A stretch of 64,000 nt of DNA from Sphagnum compactum. Its lineage: Eukaryota > Bryophyta > Sphagnopsida > Sphagnales. Within the stretch, counting starts at the first letter, position 1. Each line of letters begins with the position of its first letter. The position numbers were made by a program, and so were the translations under genes. Location of the stretch: NCBI GenBank assembly GCA_965153455.1, contig OZ234498.1:10602001-10666000 (forward strand), given 5' to 3'. Positions 11,634-23,657 of this stretch are shown piece after piece. A model generated the notes under the pieces. That model did no database searches and was not told where the DNA came from. It was given only the letters and a program-made list of their open reading frames with translations.

Positions 11634-14562
11634 GAATTTGAACCCCCAAGTTTCAATTTTTTTAATTTTTTTTTTGAAAAATCAAAATAATTTAATTCCC
11701 AAATTCAGGTAGGTGTTTGAAAAAATTTAAACATTACAACAGAAGGTGTCTTTGTACGACAAGTGATTTCACTAGATTTTAAGTGAATTCACTGGTTATA
11801 ATGAACAGGGATCAATGAAAAAATAATAAATTCACTAATCTAATGAACGGGGACTGGTGAACTGCACCCACGTTTTGTAATAGTGAAACAACCCCATATG
11901 AAGAAGGGGTTTCTTGAAAGGACAAACAAAGAACCAGCAGTTCATTCACAGGGTAGGTTCTTTGACCAGTTCTTTGATTTTTTGAGAGAACTGTGGTTGT
12001 AGGTCAAGACTCAAGCCTGGTTTTATTGCCAGCCAGTCAGGGGGGGGGGGGGTCCATAGTACATTACATGCCACAGTTACTCACTGGATCTACTATCTTT
12101 CTGGGCGTCACTTTTGATTCAATAAGCATCACTGATGACAAAAGTTGCCATCACAACTACTTTCCCATTGGAATTTGCCATGTGGGGGCGACCACAATCA
12201 CTTCACAACTCTACAAGTCAAGCATTGACCAAAATGCAAAGTTATGAGAGCTGTGAATCAAATTAAATTGTGACTGGTTACCCATTCACAGAACAGAACA
12301 GTTGGCATCTATCTTTTTTCAATTATTAAAAAATTATGTATTTTTAAAATTCTCTAAAAAGTTCCCACATATAGTAGTGAAGTAGAACATACAGCTTTCC
12401 AAAAGAGTTGCACTTTCTAATAGAAATTGACTGGTACCCAGAGCAGCACAGCAGGGATTTCAATCCCTTTCTGTTACCTTGCTGCCATCTGAGTGTGATG
12501 GGACAGCAAGGTAATGAAAAGGGGCCCTTAATGTGAACCACTTGTGTTTGCCCCCCCATACATGCTTGGTAAAACCTAAAATCATACATGCATGTCTATT
12601 ATCTTAAGGCAATAGTAAAAAATTATAACATAAAAAGCAACAATAATACAAACAAATTAATCAATTAAAAATCAATTTCAATATGATTTTTGTTATTCTT
12701 CATCAAAGCCTTATTGAAACTTTTTAAATAACATTAAATTAATTTAAATATTTATATCTCAAAAAAAGAATTTTATATTAAAATTTCAATTTACTTTAAA
12801 ATTGACATGTTTTACTTTAATCAAATTTTTCATAATTTTTCAAATCAAATTTTTAAAATCTCATTTTGATAAGACTTAAAGGAATTGAAGCTAATTATTT
12901 GTATTTTTATCAAAAAAAAAAAACACAAAAACTCATGTGAATATTCTTCACATTTCATAGTGATATGAAACCTTGTGATACAAAAAGGCAAATGACAACC
13001 CAAAAAAAGTAAAATGATATAGAAGCATGATTAAATCAGTTACCCAGCATTCATACTTTGAAAAGAAACCCAACAAGTAGATGGGTAGACTTAAAAACAA
13101 CCCATCAATTGGATGGATGCGCCCAAAATCTACACATACAGTCGATTAGCTTGGGGCAAATAACAAGAATAGTGAGCATCACCTGAGAACAAAGGTTGAT
13201 CAGAGTCACTTGTGCGACAATAATCAGGCATGTTTGGGCACTTATTTCCATAGTTATTAGTCACATGTGAGACATATGTTCAGCCATTAGCCATGTTTGT
13301 GCACTTTCACAGCCACTTAAGTGGTTCCAAAATTCAAAGGGATAAATTTCTTTTTGGTAGTAATTAATCAACAGTTTGCTTCACTTCTACCATTCTACTT
13401 ACATCTATTATACCCAAAAAACACAGAATTTGACAATCTGAAAATATTGAGGTTGTTGAAACTTGAGATATATCTGGATCTCATATTTTAGGATGATCTA
13501 CCGATGAGTGAATTGTGGTATGTTAGTGTACACAACTGTGACATGCAAGCTTTGCACCACATCCAAAGAACAACAGCAAATAAGTTTACTGTATGAGAGA
13601 TTAACTAGTCAATTTTTTGAGAATAAAAATTATGTGGAGAAAATTTCTTTCGCTACATTTTCAGCAATTTAAAAAAAATTGCAAATTTCTACAATTGTGT
13701 CACCAAAAAATTCTAACTTTATTTGTAAGACCAAAAAAAGACCACTTGTGTAATCTGCAGCAAAACACAATAAGCCTGGTTCAAGAGCATTTTTGAAGTG
13801 CCGATCACAAACGAAACTACTGGAGATTCACCAAGTCAGAGCCTCGCTCTCACCTTCATCTTTTTGTTTCTCGAAATTCACGTATGCATCAGTTTGTTGA
13901 TTTTGAAGATTTAGCAAGCAAGTATCTCTCATGAGGATCTATCTGTACACCACCAGGAATTTCTACTGGTGAACGGTTCGAGCAGCATGTCACATGCTTT
14001 CACCCATATACATCTCAATCAGCATGTCTAGATTTCCACACTGATGAAGGATCAGAGAACAGAAAACCCCCTCAATGCTTAAACTTATGCAAGACCCAGC
14101 AGAGGTGTAGCACTCATTGCACTAGGAGAGGAGTAAGGTTGCAATTTACGCACCATACAATGTTTTAACATACCCTTGTGTGCTTGGCAGCCACTGAGGG
14201 AAACTTCTGTTCCAAATTTTGGCTTCCATCCTGCAAAGGTAAGAATGGCTGCAGCAGCTTCAAGACATTTCATTTGGCTTTTATGTCCCACCCAGTTTTA
14301 CAAATCAGTCACTTTGGGCACTAGGCAAAATAAAGCTCAAATGAGAACCACATGAGAAGTACCTGTAACACGTGTGAGGCCAATGTTCAATAGAATGCTT
14401 TCATGATTCTAAAGTGACTAGAATGTCAGACTCTATACAGAACACGTGAAGGAGTGACAACCTCAGGGATTGAAAATAAACTCCTCAATGCGATTAGTTG
14501 ATACGGCAAAACAATATGCAGAGCCAATGTGAGAGGTATCCAACCCTCAGCAATTTCAAAGG
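11634..14562. other. Intergenic DNA and likely 3' flank of the F-box gene
   Basis: Mostly A+T-rich without coding signal. It includes a run of 13 G at 12,040-12,052 and the foldback at 12,474-12,514. The last several hundred bases before 14,563 are less A+T-rich and probably hold the 3' untranslated region of the minus-strand F-box gene. I see no clear poly(A) signal that fixes the transcript end. Confidence 0.5.
12474..12514. repeat. Short imperfect hairpin
   Basis: TTACCTTGCTG at the left pairs with CAGCAAGGTAA at the right. The inner CCATC and GATGG pair after a small bulge, leaving a 7-nt loop. It is a compact stem in non-coding DNA of unknown role and may be chance. Confidence 0.5.
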
Positions 14563-15862
14563 CTATGGCATGGCATCAAGTCTGAGCTCCATAGGAAACC
14601 CTTCAACTCCATCAGGTCCAAACATTTCTCGAGGACATTCAGGCACCACATGCCAGGAACCGTCTGACAAGTCAAACAACCATGTATACTCCCACTCTGG
14701 GGAAGAGAAGATGAGAGCATCCTTGTGCTCCTCAGTGCAAAAGCTGTAGATGTTGAATGAATCAAAGTCGTACTCACTGTCAAAAGGTTTGTATGGAACT
14801 TCACCTACAGTGATAATATCAAGACCCAAATGCTGATTGACTACCCACACTTGGAAACAACCCTGGTCAGAAGACAAGGGGTCTAGTATGTAATTGTTGG
14901 CACCAGTAACTGTTCTTGTAAGCACTAGAATGCGGCCACTACTTTCAACCAGGCCCAGTGTCCGGGAGTTCAGAAAGCCATGTGTGGAAGGAATCTGCAG
15001 CTGTATGCGGCTCCAAACACCTCTCTCCAGATTGTAAGTAGCAATTTGGCAAACATTTTGAGATAGACAATACATGAAGCCATCTGATACCACAGCCTGA
15101 CATGGCCGGTTCATGAGGTAAGGTAAGCCATCAGACGCAGGAATAGAACCAGTTTCTTTCCAGACCCTTGTGGCAGATTCATAGACTCGTGTAACCAGAT
15201 CTGACTCTTCTATCACAATAACCCTGTAGGAATTCTCTGATTTGTCAACCACCATTGCCACAAAATCTGGTAAACCTTTGCCACGTAGAGGGAGCCATGG
15301 TGGCAATTCTCTCCAAGTCTTCGTGATGGGGTTACACACACCCAAGGTGACCTCATCTTCTGAGTTGTAGACAGCAAAACAGAGTAAGCCTCCACCTGTA
15401 AGAATGAGGTAGAAATCTGGAAATGGAAGAAAATTGAGTGAGAAATCATGCCATTTTCGTGCAGTTGAGCAAAAAATAGAGGCATCTCGAGCAAAATAGG
15501 CAAATGTGAAGAGTGCAGGCCCTATTTGCACTCGGTGATCCTCCATCCCATAAAGAATATAGTAGGGAAGCTCAGAGGTCACTTCTGCACGAGCTTTGAC
15601 AAAGCCAGCCGAGTGAACAAGACCATTCCACCGCCTGCATACCATGCGCATGCTGAAGAGTGCTGGAATCGGCAAGTGTGCCAGTATCAGATCCACCAGG
15701 GGCTCAGGGAGCAGTCCCCAAAGCCTGCCATCTAAGTCTGTACATGCACTGTCGGTCTGTGTCACCACCATGTTCACATTGGAGCCTGAAAGCAAAAATC
15801 AAGCAAACTCAGGGAAATGTCGAAAATCTCAGCAGAATGAATCTCTTTGCTACTGATAGTTT

Positions 15863-15898
<36 letters not shown>

Positions 15899-16767
15899 CT
15901 CTGTCTGTCTGTCTGTCTTCAGACTCTTCCTGGTAAATCATGACAGATTCACACATGAGGGTTCCTTAACAATAGGGTTTGGCATCTTATATCTTCCAAT
16001 TGTTGCTGCAGTAAGTGGCTTGAGCCACATGCCAGTGAATGTGCGTTCTTGCAGATTGATTAGCCGGTGCCAAACCCTAAAGTGGTGCTGTAGAAGATAC
16101 TGTTGATGAGAGCTGGATGTGTCCTGAAGCAGCAACTCATTTCAAATGCAGACAGGGGTGGGGATAATAAAGAGGAAGGGGTACAATTCAGAAGCAAAAG
16201 AGGCTGTGAGCATTGATCCACAACATGGAAAGTTGAACTGCGCATGGAAGCTAGGGTTTTCTCTTCACAGATGTTTTGTGAAATCTTGTTTGTCCGACGC
16301 TAGGGAAAAGAGACCTTAGGGGTGCACAATTTCCAGAACACGAGAGGAGGCGACAGAGCACACAGAACAGACATACAGAGAGCCAGAAACTAAAACCAAA
16401 AGTTACAAGCCCTAGTACAAGACAACAACCTCAAGGTTGACGCACCAGTATGATGATGAGCAGGCATGTTCTCCTTTCGGACGCCAACCTTGACGGAGAA
16501 GAAATCCGCGGCCGTCAACTCCCGACACAGCATCTGGAAGATGCCTTTGATCTCCTCCTGTGTCATGCGGATGAGCTGCTCGTGCGTCAGCTCCACCAAG
16601 GTCCGCATATTGTAATGCTTTGCATTCACCTCCGGCTCATATGAGTACGTCCTGATCGTCTCTTCCAGCCTCCGAATCTCGTCCTGCACGCTGCTCGTGC
16701 TCGACGATTTGGTGTGACTGGATGACGCCGAAGATTCGCTATCCAGTACGCTTCTCAACATGTCCAT
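14563..16767 (-). CDS. F-box protein of the plant F-box/kelch type, two exons, 514 aa
   Basis: Substrate-receptor subunit of an SCF-type ubiquitin ligase, by family. Exon 1 is 16,767-16,446. The intron is 16,445-15,786 (GTGCGT donor, TTTGCTTTCAG acceptor). Exon 2 is 15,785-14,563 with the stop. Phase 1 joins phase 2 exactly, rebuilding a Gly codon. The ATG at 16,767 has a good context (ACCAAATGG); an in-frame extension upstream is encoded by a GA microsatellite and is probably leader. Residues 1-107 are a Ser-rich stretch followed by a helical segment (EEIKGIFQMLCREL) that I do not recognise. The F-box is at about 129-170 (LLPEPLVDLILAHLPIPALF, then CRRWN). The remainder looks like a degenerate kelch/galactose-oxidase-like propeller, with motifs such as GVCNPITKTWRELP. 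Closest remembered relatives are Arabidopsis At1g27340 and At5g15710-like proteins; the exact orthologue is uncertain. Confidence 0.87.
15867..15920. repeat. (CT)n and (GTCT)n microsatellite inside the F-box intron
   Basis: Fourteen CT units are followed by GTCT units on the plus strand. The repeat lies in the 660-bp intron of the minus-strand F-box gene, about 80 bp upstream of the 3' splice site. There it reads as AG/GACA repeats in the transcript. Confidence 0.95.
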
Positions 16768-17347
16768 TTGGTCCCTCCTCCTTCCTCTGTATCTGTCACT
16801 CCGTCCGTTTGTACCTCTCTCTCTCTCTCTCTCTCTCCGCCTGATTCTCTTCCTTTCCCTCACGTACCTCAATTTCCCGATCTCATCGGATTATCCTCTT
16901 CCTTCTTCTTTATGCCATCTCGGCAAGCACCTTGTTTCCTCATGGCTTAGGCTACAAAACTCCGCAGAATCGATCACCTTCATACTCTTCCTGCAAGGAG
17001 GGTACAGCCTCCTCTTCTCGGAAAGCATGTTCAGTCGCAATGGCTGCAAATCCGAGAGGAAATGAATCCAAAAAAATGAAAACGGCAAAAGAGAATGAAT
17101 TTCAGTATTATAATTTGTGAACAAAGAAGTGAAAGGAATACTGCGAATTGCGCAAAGGAATGTGCCAGAGAAGAGAAGAGAAGAGAAGATTGCGAGCTCT
17201 CTCACTCTCTCTCTCTCTTCTTCCCTTTTGTCTCTCACATCTTTTGCCGCTGCAAGCGACCGAGTGGGCGAGCGAGCGTCCCGCTTGCACCCTCGCCTCG
17301 CGATTCTCGTGAGCTTCTCGTCCATCCGTTCTTACCCTCATCTATAT
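16768..17347 (-). promoter_or_regulatory. Probable leader and promoter of the F-box gene, CT/GA-rich
   Basis: On the plus strand this holds CT tracts at 16,815-16,837 and 17,196-17,219, which are GA tracts in the F-box transcript direction. A 144-codon minus-strand open frame (17,325-16,891) begins with ATG but is low-complexity and Arg/Ser-rich. If transcribed it would be an upstream ORF. The transcription start cannot be fixed. Confidence 0.45.
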
Positions 17348-17627
17348 TTCATCCGTTCGCACCAAACGTCTGCTAACTGGCTGTCATCCATTCTCCCCGA
17401 TCGGTCTCATAACTTGGAGGATATCATCCCATTCTGCCGAGTGTCTGATAACTGGTTAATCATCCATTCTGCTGAACGTCTGATAACTGATTATCAATCC
17501 ATTCTCCCCGAACGTCGGCTAACTGACCCGAGCGTCTGCTATCTGGCTATCATCCATTCTGCCGAAAGTCTGCTGTCCTGGCTACCATCCATTCTCCCGG
17601 ACGTCTGATAACTGGCTATCATCCATA
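17348..17627. repeat. Degenerate minisatellite, about seven 34-55 bp units, upstream of the F-box gene
   Basis: Each unit contains a core close to CGTCTGATAACTGGCTATC followed by ATCCATTCT, and units are joined by CCCCGA or GCCGA. I count seven units. One of about 55 bp holds two copies of the first half. The units are clearly related but diverged. The array is much more G+C-rich than the A+T-rich DNA immediately following. Confidence 0.85.
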
Positions 17628-19066
17628 GTTATGTATATATCATTTTGTTATCCTGTATTTCGGGCAGGTATTTCGGGCAGGTATTGTATTTTTTCCATCT
17701 TGCCCAATTGTGGAGTTGCTTTATACAGATGGTCAGATTTTTTTTTAAATTTAATTTTGACACGGGTTATGTGATTTTTTTGGTGTGGTTTTTAGGTTTA
17801 GATTTTATTTATTTATTGTAAATCATATATATATATATAGTTTATTTTTGTACGTGTTATGTTTTTAAAATATTTTTGTGTTATGCGTTGTATGTGTGTT
17901 GATAATGAGCAATGTAAGTGCCATTGTAAGAATGCATGACAACCACGTTTCAAAAATCAATGCTGAAAATAACAAACAATTGGAATGTGGTGTGACTAAT
18001 TGTTGTAAGATCAGAAAATGTGTCTAAATATGGCCATTTTATTATTATTTTTCAAATTTTTAACTTTTAAAAAAATGATGATTTTTATAAAATAGTAATC
18101 AAGAGAATGGAAAAATATTCTCTTTTCATTCATATGTCGCCGAGATGCCAAAAAATTGCTCAAAAAGAAACATCAGGCCACACATAGTAATTTTATACCT
18201 GATGTCAAGTATTGAGGTTGGTCCTGGGCAGAGTGGAAAAGATTCCAAAGATCAATTTGTGGGCAACCCAAAAAATTCTAGGAAATTTTCACAGCTTTGA
18301 GTTTCTTGGACAATTTTGCCCCCAAAAAAACCTTATAAAATATAAAAACTGCACTCTTCCAATTCATGGGCAGGTTGGGGGGAAGTGTTTTTAAACCCCT
18401 AAACCCTAAATCCTTAAACCCTAAACCCTTTTTCTATACATCCAAACACAACTACAAGAACTCATCTGATCGAGTTTCATTCAATTCAGCTCTTACTGAA
18501 ATTTGTGTGCCCAGACCTAATCCAGAAACATTACATCACTATTTGTGAATTGGATGCAACCTAATGCCATCACTCTTAAATCATCCATACTTGTCATATT
18601 TGTCAATGATGAACTGCTATCCTCATTTAGTTCTCATCCACTTTGGTAATTCTCAATTTCATCAGTTTGTCTACAAGTTATGGTGACTTCATCACTCATG
18701 TGTTCGATCTTGTTTATTCCAAGATCATATATCTTTCCATTGTCATAACATTTAAAGGGTTCTTTTCTTTTTAATTTTGTGATATTGGAAATTTGGTGAT
18801 TTTTTTTCCAAAACAAGCATAATTAGTTGAATTTACACTCGAAGAACAAAATCTTCCACAATTTTCCACATTTAATTGTCGAAAGAAGAACAAAATTTGT
18901 CAAAAAAACACCAAAAAAAAACACCAAATACTAACAAATCAAGATTTAATTCCATACATCATTCTTGAATGGAGATAATGCAACATACTTTTTTCTATTC
19001 TTATATATGACACACATGAAACACAAGGCACAAGCCCCCTTAGAGAAATGAACTTCATGATTTATT
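17628..19066. other. A+T-rich intergenic DNA
   Basis: No gene is supported. The stretch holds a short (AT)n run at 17,827-17,840 and a telomere-like patch at 18,392-18,430. The 60-codon plus-strand frames near 18,212-18,548 have no conserved features. Confidence 0.55.
18392..18430. repeat. Short interstitial telomere-like repeat (CCCTAAA units)
   Basis: Five units resembling the plant telomere repeat TTTAGGG read on the opposite strand as AAACCCC, AAACCCT, AAATCCT, AAACCCT and AAACCCT, with slight spacing irregularities. Short arrays of this kind arise by chance slippage or break repair, and also occur near promoters as telo-boxes. No gene start lies beside this one. Confidence 0.75.
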
Positions 19067-19361
19067 GGCCTTGCCTACCAAGGCAAGAAGGATATTATGT
19101 TTAGATTCATTATAGAGTATAGTAGCTTAAGGGATTGTGGCCCCTAGGCAAAAGGTCTATTTTTATATGAGGGTTTTTGAAAGATGATTATTTCGGCTTG
19201 TGTTGAAACTTGAGATTAGTTATAATAGAGTTATAATATCTTGAAGGATTTTGGGTTCTTTCAGAGGATTTTTTGAAGATTGTATTTTTGCATGGCGAAA
19301 TATTTTAGTTTCCATAATTCTTCTTTTGCCTTAAGATACTTTTTAATGTAATGGCAAGGCC
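19067..19361. mobile_element. Dispersed repeat copy 1, possible MITE with GGCCTTGCC ends
   Basis: The segment 19,157-19,380 matches 32,107-32,345 in the same orientation over its whole length with small indels. It begins GGTCTATTTTTATA and ends AATGGCAAGGCC. A GGCCTTGCC at 19,067-19,075 is the exact reverse complement of GGCAAGGCC at 19,353-19,361, which suggests a 295-bp miniature inverted-repeat element. No clear target-site duplication is visible, and the second copy lacks the left end. MITE identity is therefore tentative, while the repeat relation itself is clear. Confidence 0.6.
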
Positions 19362-19380
19362 ACAGAGTGAAACACCCCTT

Positions 19381-22300
19381 GTTTACTAACTAAAAGCATA
19401 CGTGCACTATATTTGGGTGATATCAATATGTATTACATCCAAATTTAGTGTTAAATTTTTACCTTTCCCTTACTCATAAATTTATAAATGTTGAACATGA
19501 TACATTGAGGAAGCATCTACATGCCCACATGTGGACTGATTGTTATACCTAACCAATCAATAACAATCAATGTGTGACCAATAAACATGATTAGTCAAAT
19601 AGCAACAATCATTTTCTTTTCCCAAAACAAGTGTTCACCCAAGAGGCAAATCTGCTCCAAATGTGTATGCAAATTGATCTAAACATCATCCCTTTAGAAC
19701 TTTAGTACAATCATATATTGCGACACATTTCTAATAGTAAATTTTTGTTTCAATAATTTTGGACAAGTTCACACCCAACATAATTTCGAACCCATTAATT
19801 ACATCCCTTGATATTCACCACTCAAATGTGTACAAGCAAAACACCATAATAGCATCTTCAAATGTTATCACCATTAGATTTCCAATTTGAATGGTTATCA
19901 TCTTGTAAAATATGCACATGTATGACTTTCCTTATTCCAGTGTGCTCCATCTAAACACCGTGTGCTTCATGTTGTTTCCCTTGAACCCTATGATTCATCA
20001 TCAAGTTGTAGTGGTGAACTTGTGCAACAATTAATTGCAGAAGCACTGTAATACTACAGAGCACACAAACACACAAAAAATGAAAAGCAAAGAAGGGCTT
20101 GAAGAGCAAGCCCAAGTCTTTAATCCCGTAACTTATTGGTTGCCAAAAGCTGTTCATTACCGTAGTATATATATACCTCAGTTTGACTCCATTAGCTTCA
20201 TACCTTTCTAGGCCTTGTAGGCTAAGATCAAGTGTAGTATCTGTTCTTATTAGTTTAATATCTGATACGAGTCTTTGTTTGAGCCGCATGATATTAATCT
20301 AATTTTTCTTGGGGATGGGGTTGTCTGGTAGCTTGCTACCTGGTGCTGTGCATGTCACCTTGATTTTGCACTACTTCCTAGGTTGGCATATCCCTCTCTT
20401 CTGGGGACCCAAAGCAATTCAAACAGGAGTTAATTCTTCCTATTTTTCTACTTGTCCTGATCCTTGGTTTTGAAAAACACTTTTAATTCTAACCAACATG
20501 AAGAAGGCATTTATTACCACAAGAACTTGGCCTTACAACTTGGCACTAAGGCAATGCAACGACGGAATGGGACCAAGGCTCAAGCAATGCATTTTTCTTT
20601 AGCATGTATGTAATCCAGATTTCAACGATGACACATTTGATTTGGACTTCAGTGACCTAGAGACTTTCAATGACACATCACTTGGAGTTGAAGTGGTGTA
20701 ATGTGATTTGATACCGGAAACATAAGACTTTTTTTGCCACTACTTTGTGGAGGAAGCTCATGAAGATGTTCCAACATGTGTCACAAATCAGCACTTAGAT
20801 TATTGATGGCACTGAGTCTTTAATGATGACAAGCAAGGAAGATGTTGGTGCATTGAAAGAGAAAGGAAGAAACAAATCATGAATCTGAATGAATGGAACA
20901 AGAACCCATTAAGAACAAAGAAAGAAAGGTACAAGTGTCATGGCTCTAACCTTGACTGACAACCAAACTTGGGAGTGAGGCAATGAGGCAGGTTGTATAC
21001 AAGTCTGAGACTTAGTTTTTTGTTTTTTACCAAAGTGTTTGCAAGTGTCCACAAATGTCCTGTGCATTAGAGTGCAATTTGGAGTAGAAAAGCATGCCCA
21101 ATTGGCTCTGGAAAATGCGGGCATTGCTAACCAAGGAAAGCTTGGGGAGTGTGGTGGCAGTCATTGGTTCAATGTATATTATGATAATAGGTTCCCTATA
21201 GCAAAAGGAACAAAGATTTTGTTGAACAAAGTGTTGGCTTATTCAGTCTTTGGAAATTGGAACAGAGCAATTCTAAGAACCACTACAATCTCACCAGGCT
21301 GTTGTGCTTGCTTTGAAAGTGAAATATCTTCACTGCTGGATATTTCCAACCGAGTGCATCTGTTTCGCTACAAAAAGAATTGGACTACATGAATCTCTGG
21401 TTGATAAATCTGGGTTAAGCTGCTTCACATATGAGGACATGCATTTGCAGTGATCAAGGCATGATGTGGGGAGATGTGACTTGGGTGAAGTGCTAAACAC
21501 ATGCTCAAAAAGCACATTCTAAAGCCATCAAGCAATGCCATCTATATGGAGACATCAGTGGATTGCCACTCTGCCTGAAAATCCTGTTCCTGCTCTCTTA
21601 GGCAGAAAGAACACTGTACAGCTTTGTTGTGAAATTTGCTGGCCATAGAATGCCATCATCACACCATGCCACACATTTATCAAATATGTTGGTGAAAGCT
21701 TCATGTAGAACAGTAATGCTCCTGTGTGGTCAACAAAATGCGCTTTCCATTGTAATCCCCTCACCCAGTCCTACTTGTTAGGACAACGGAGACTGGTGCC
21801 CACGCATAATTCCAGGTCTCCTAGGTTGCCAGATTGCTTTGAGAATTGGATTTCAAAGGTAATCTTACCAATCTGCTCACTGATTTTAAAAGCTTCTTCC
21901 GCAGGGGCAATACTTGGCATACCCCACCAGCATCAGACAATAGATCTCACATACCCATATCTTTTTGATAAGTACAAGACATTCATACCAGAAACAAAAC
22001 GGAAGTAGAGATAGACAATAAATCACAGAGAAGAACTGGTCCCCAAAGCACATTTTAGTGTTACTGTCTGTCACATACCAATCAAGATACTGTGGGAAAG
22101 ATAAACCATACATGTGAGATGAGTGTAAGGTCAAGACTATTGTTGTTTTGTGGAACTATTCAAGCTTAAAAGCGTAAGAGATTTTGATATTAAAATTGTT
22201 GTTTGAAGGCATTAGCTGTTAAGAATGTGATGCCATTAAAATGTTTGAATAATGTGTAAAAAAGGTCAAGATGTAAGGCTTCATTTTAAACTTTGAATGA

Positions 22301-23657
22301 TATTGATCTCTATTCCCAATGTGTCATGGAATATTCAATATGATAAGTCTTTTTGTCAAAGTTGGAGGCAATTTGACTATTTTTTGGTAATGTGAAGTTT
22401 GTTTTAGTTTTCATGTCATAGTTTACAACTTACAAGTATAAATTCCATATCCATTCAAGCATGATGTGTTTGGATTCCAGACCCACCAAATAGATTGCAT
22501 CCAGTGAAGAGTTAAGGAGCGCCACTGTGTACTTCCATTTCGAGCATGTGCATTTATGCATAAAGGAGAAAGGACATCTCCCAAGTAGTTGGAAATTAGA
22601 GAAGATAGTGTGGAGATGGAAATTAGGTTGAAATCATGATTCATATCCTCAACACCATCTTCCCACTTGAATATCAAGCTTTGCTCATTACAGACAAAAT
22701 GTTATACCTGGAGACCCATTGTTTGCTTACAAAATGCATATAGTCAAATTACCAGTGATAATATTGCATCCCTTTGCCCTTAAACTACTATAACAGACAC
22801 AACAAGAATCACATAATGCATTTTAACGGTATTGGCAATAAATGGTCTAGAAGCATGAAAAATTGGCAATTCCTTTACTATGACAGGGTTTTGGCTTCCT
22901 GCCACTCACCTGCATTAAGAATTCTTGTGCACCTCCTTATAGCATTGAAATTAGACAGCACAGATTTCAGCCATGTTTCAAGAATTCTCCTACAAAAGAA
23001 AAGATGACCAAAAACATGGAAGTAAACATGATGAGAACATTCACAAACTTCATCAGTTGAGCTTTCTTTCCCAGCCATAGAGAAGGCTCTGCAGCCATGG
23101 GAATTTCAGAGAGTCAGGGTTATGTTTTGTGGAACAAATCACCATCAATAATATTAGTGTTGCACAATGTGGGTGAGCACAAATCTGTGGCAACAACAAC
23201 CAACCACCAGAATTTATCTTATTGTTTCATCCCCAGAACCCATTCCCTTACTTGGGCAATGAACTTGAAAAGCTCCAACTTTCGGTGTTGACAATTAGCA
23301 CAGATCAAATGATTTGAAATAGATTAGACCTGAACATTGTTATTTCATAAATCATTTACTGAAGCTCCAGTGGATACCAAACCCTGGTCATTCACATATC
23401 AATGGCCCAATCTCATTGAATAGCTGGCAACTACTTCAGGCACAGCACAATATCCAGTAAACTGATAGCTCAATCATCAACACCATGAATTGTGACAGTA
23501 GAAACTCAGCAGAAGTCATTGAAAAACTGAATATGAGGACCCACCATCAGATTACATCTCACCAACAGTACAACAGAGCCAGTTTCACATTGTTAAGATA
23601 GACTCTATAGACTACCAGGCCAACTGCATCCCAGCAGCAACTTGCATTGCAAGCACA
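19381..23657. other. Intergenic DNA, no gene recognised
   Basis: From about 20,000 the composition becomes less A+T-rich and frames of 60-117 codons appear on both strands, the longest at 21,039-21,392 on the plus strand. None has a motif I can name, and they do not line up as exons of one gene. The stretch may contain decayed retroelement or gene fragments and the 3' untranslated part of the RPS28 gene next to 23,658. Confidence 0.45.

Noticed and set aside
15660-16106. 148-codon plus-strand frame
   Set aside because: It is antisense to the F-box exon and intron, begins with a non-ATG codon and includes the CT microsatellite.
16768-16872. N-terminal extension of the F-box frame
   Set aside because: The added residues come from a GA microsatellite (Arg-Glu repeats), and the ATG at 16,767 has a better context, so this is taken as leader.
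21039-21392. Plus-strand 117-codon frame
   Set aside because: Longest frame in a gene-less stretch, but it has no recognisable domain, no supporting neighbouring exons and unremarkable codon use.
22878-23078. Minus-strand frame with a Cys/His pattern reminiscent of the reverse-transcriptase zinc-binding motif of LINEs
   Set aside because: Only one short stretch is suggestive, and no reverse-transcriptase core lies where it should (upstream on the same strand). Too weak to call.
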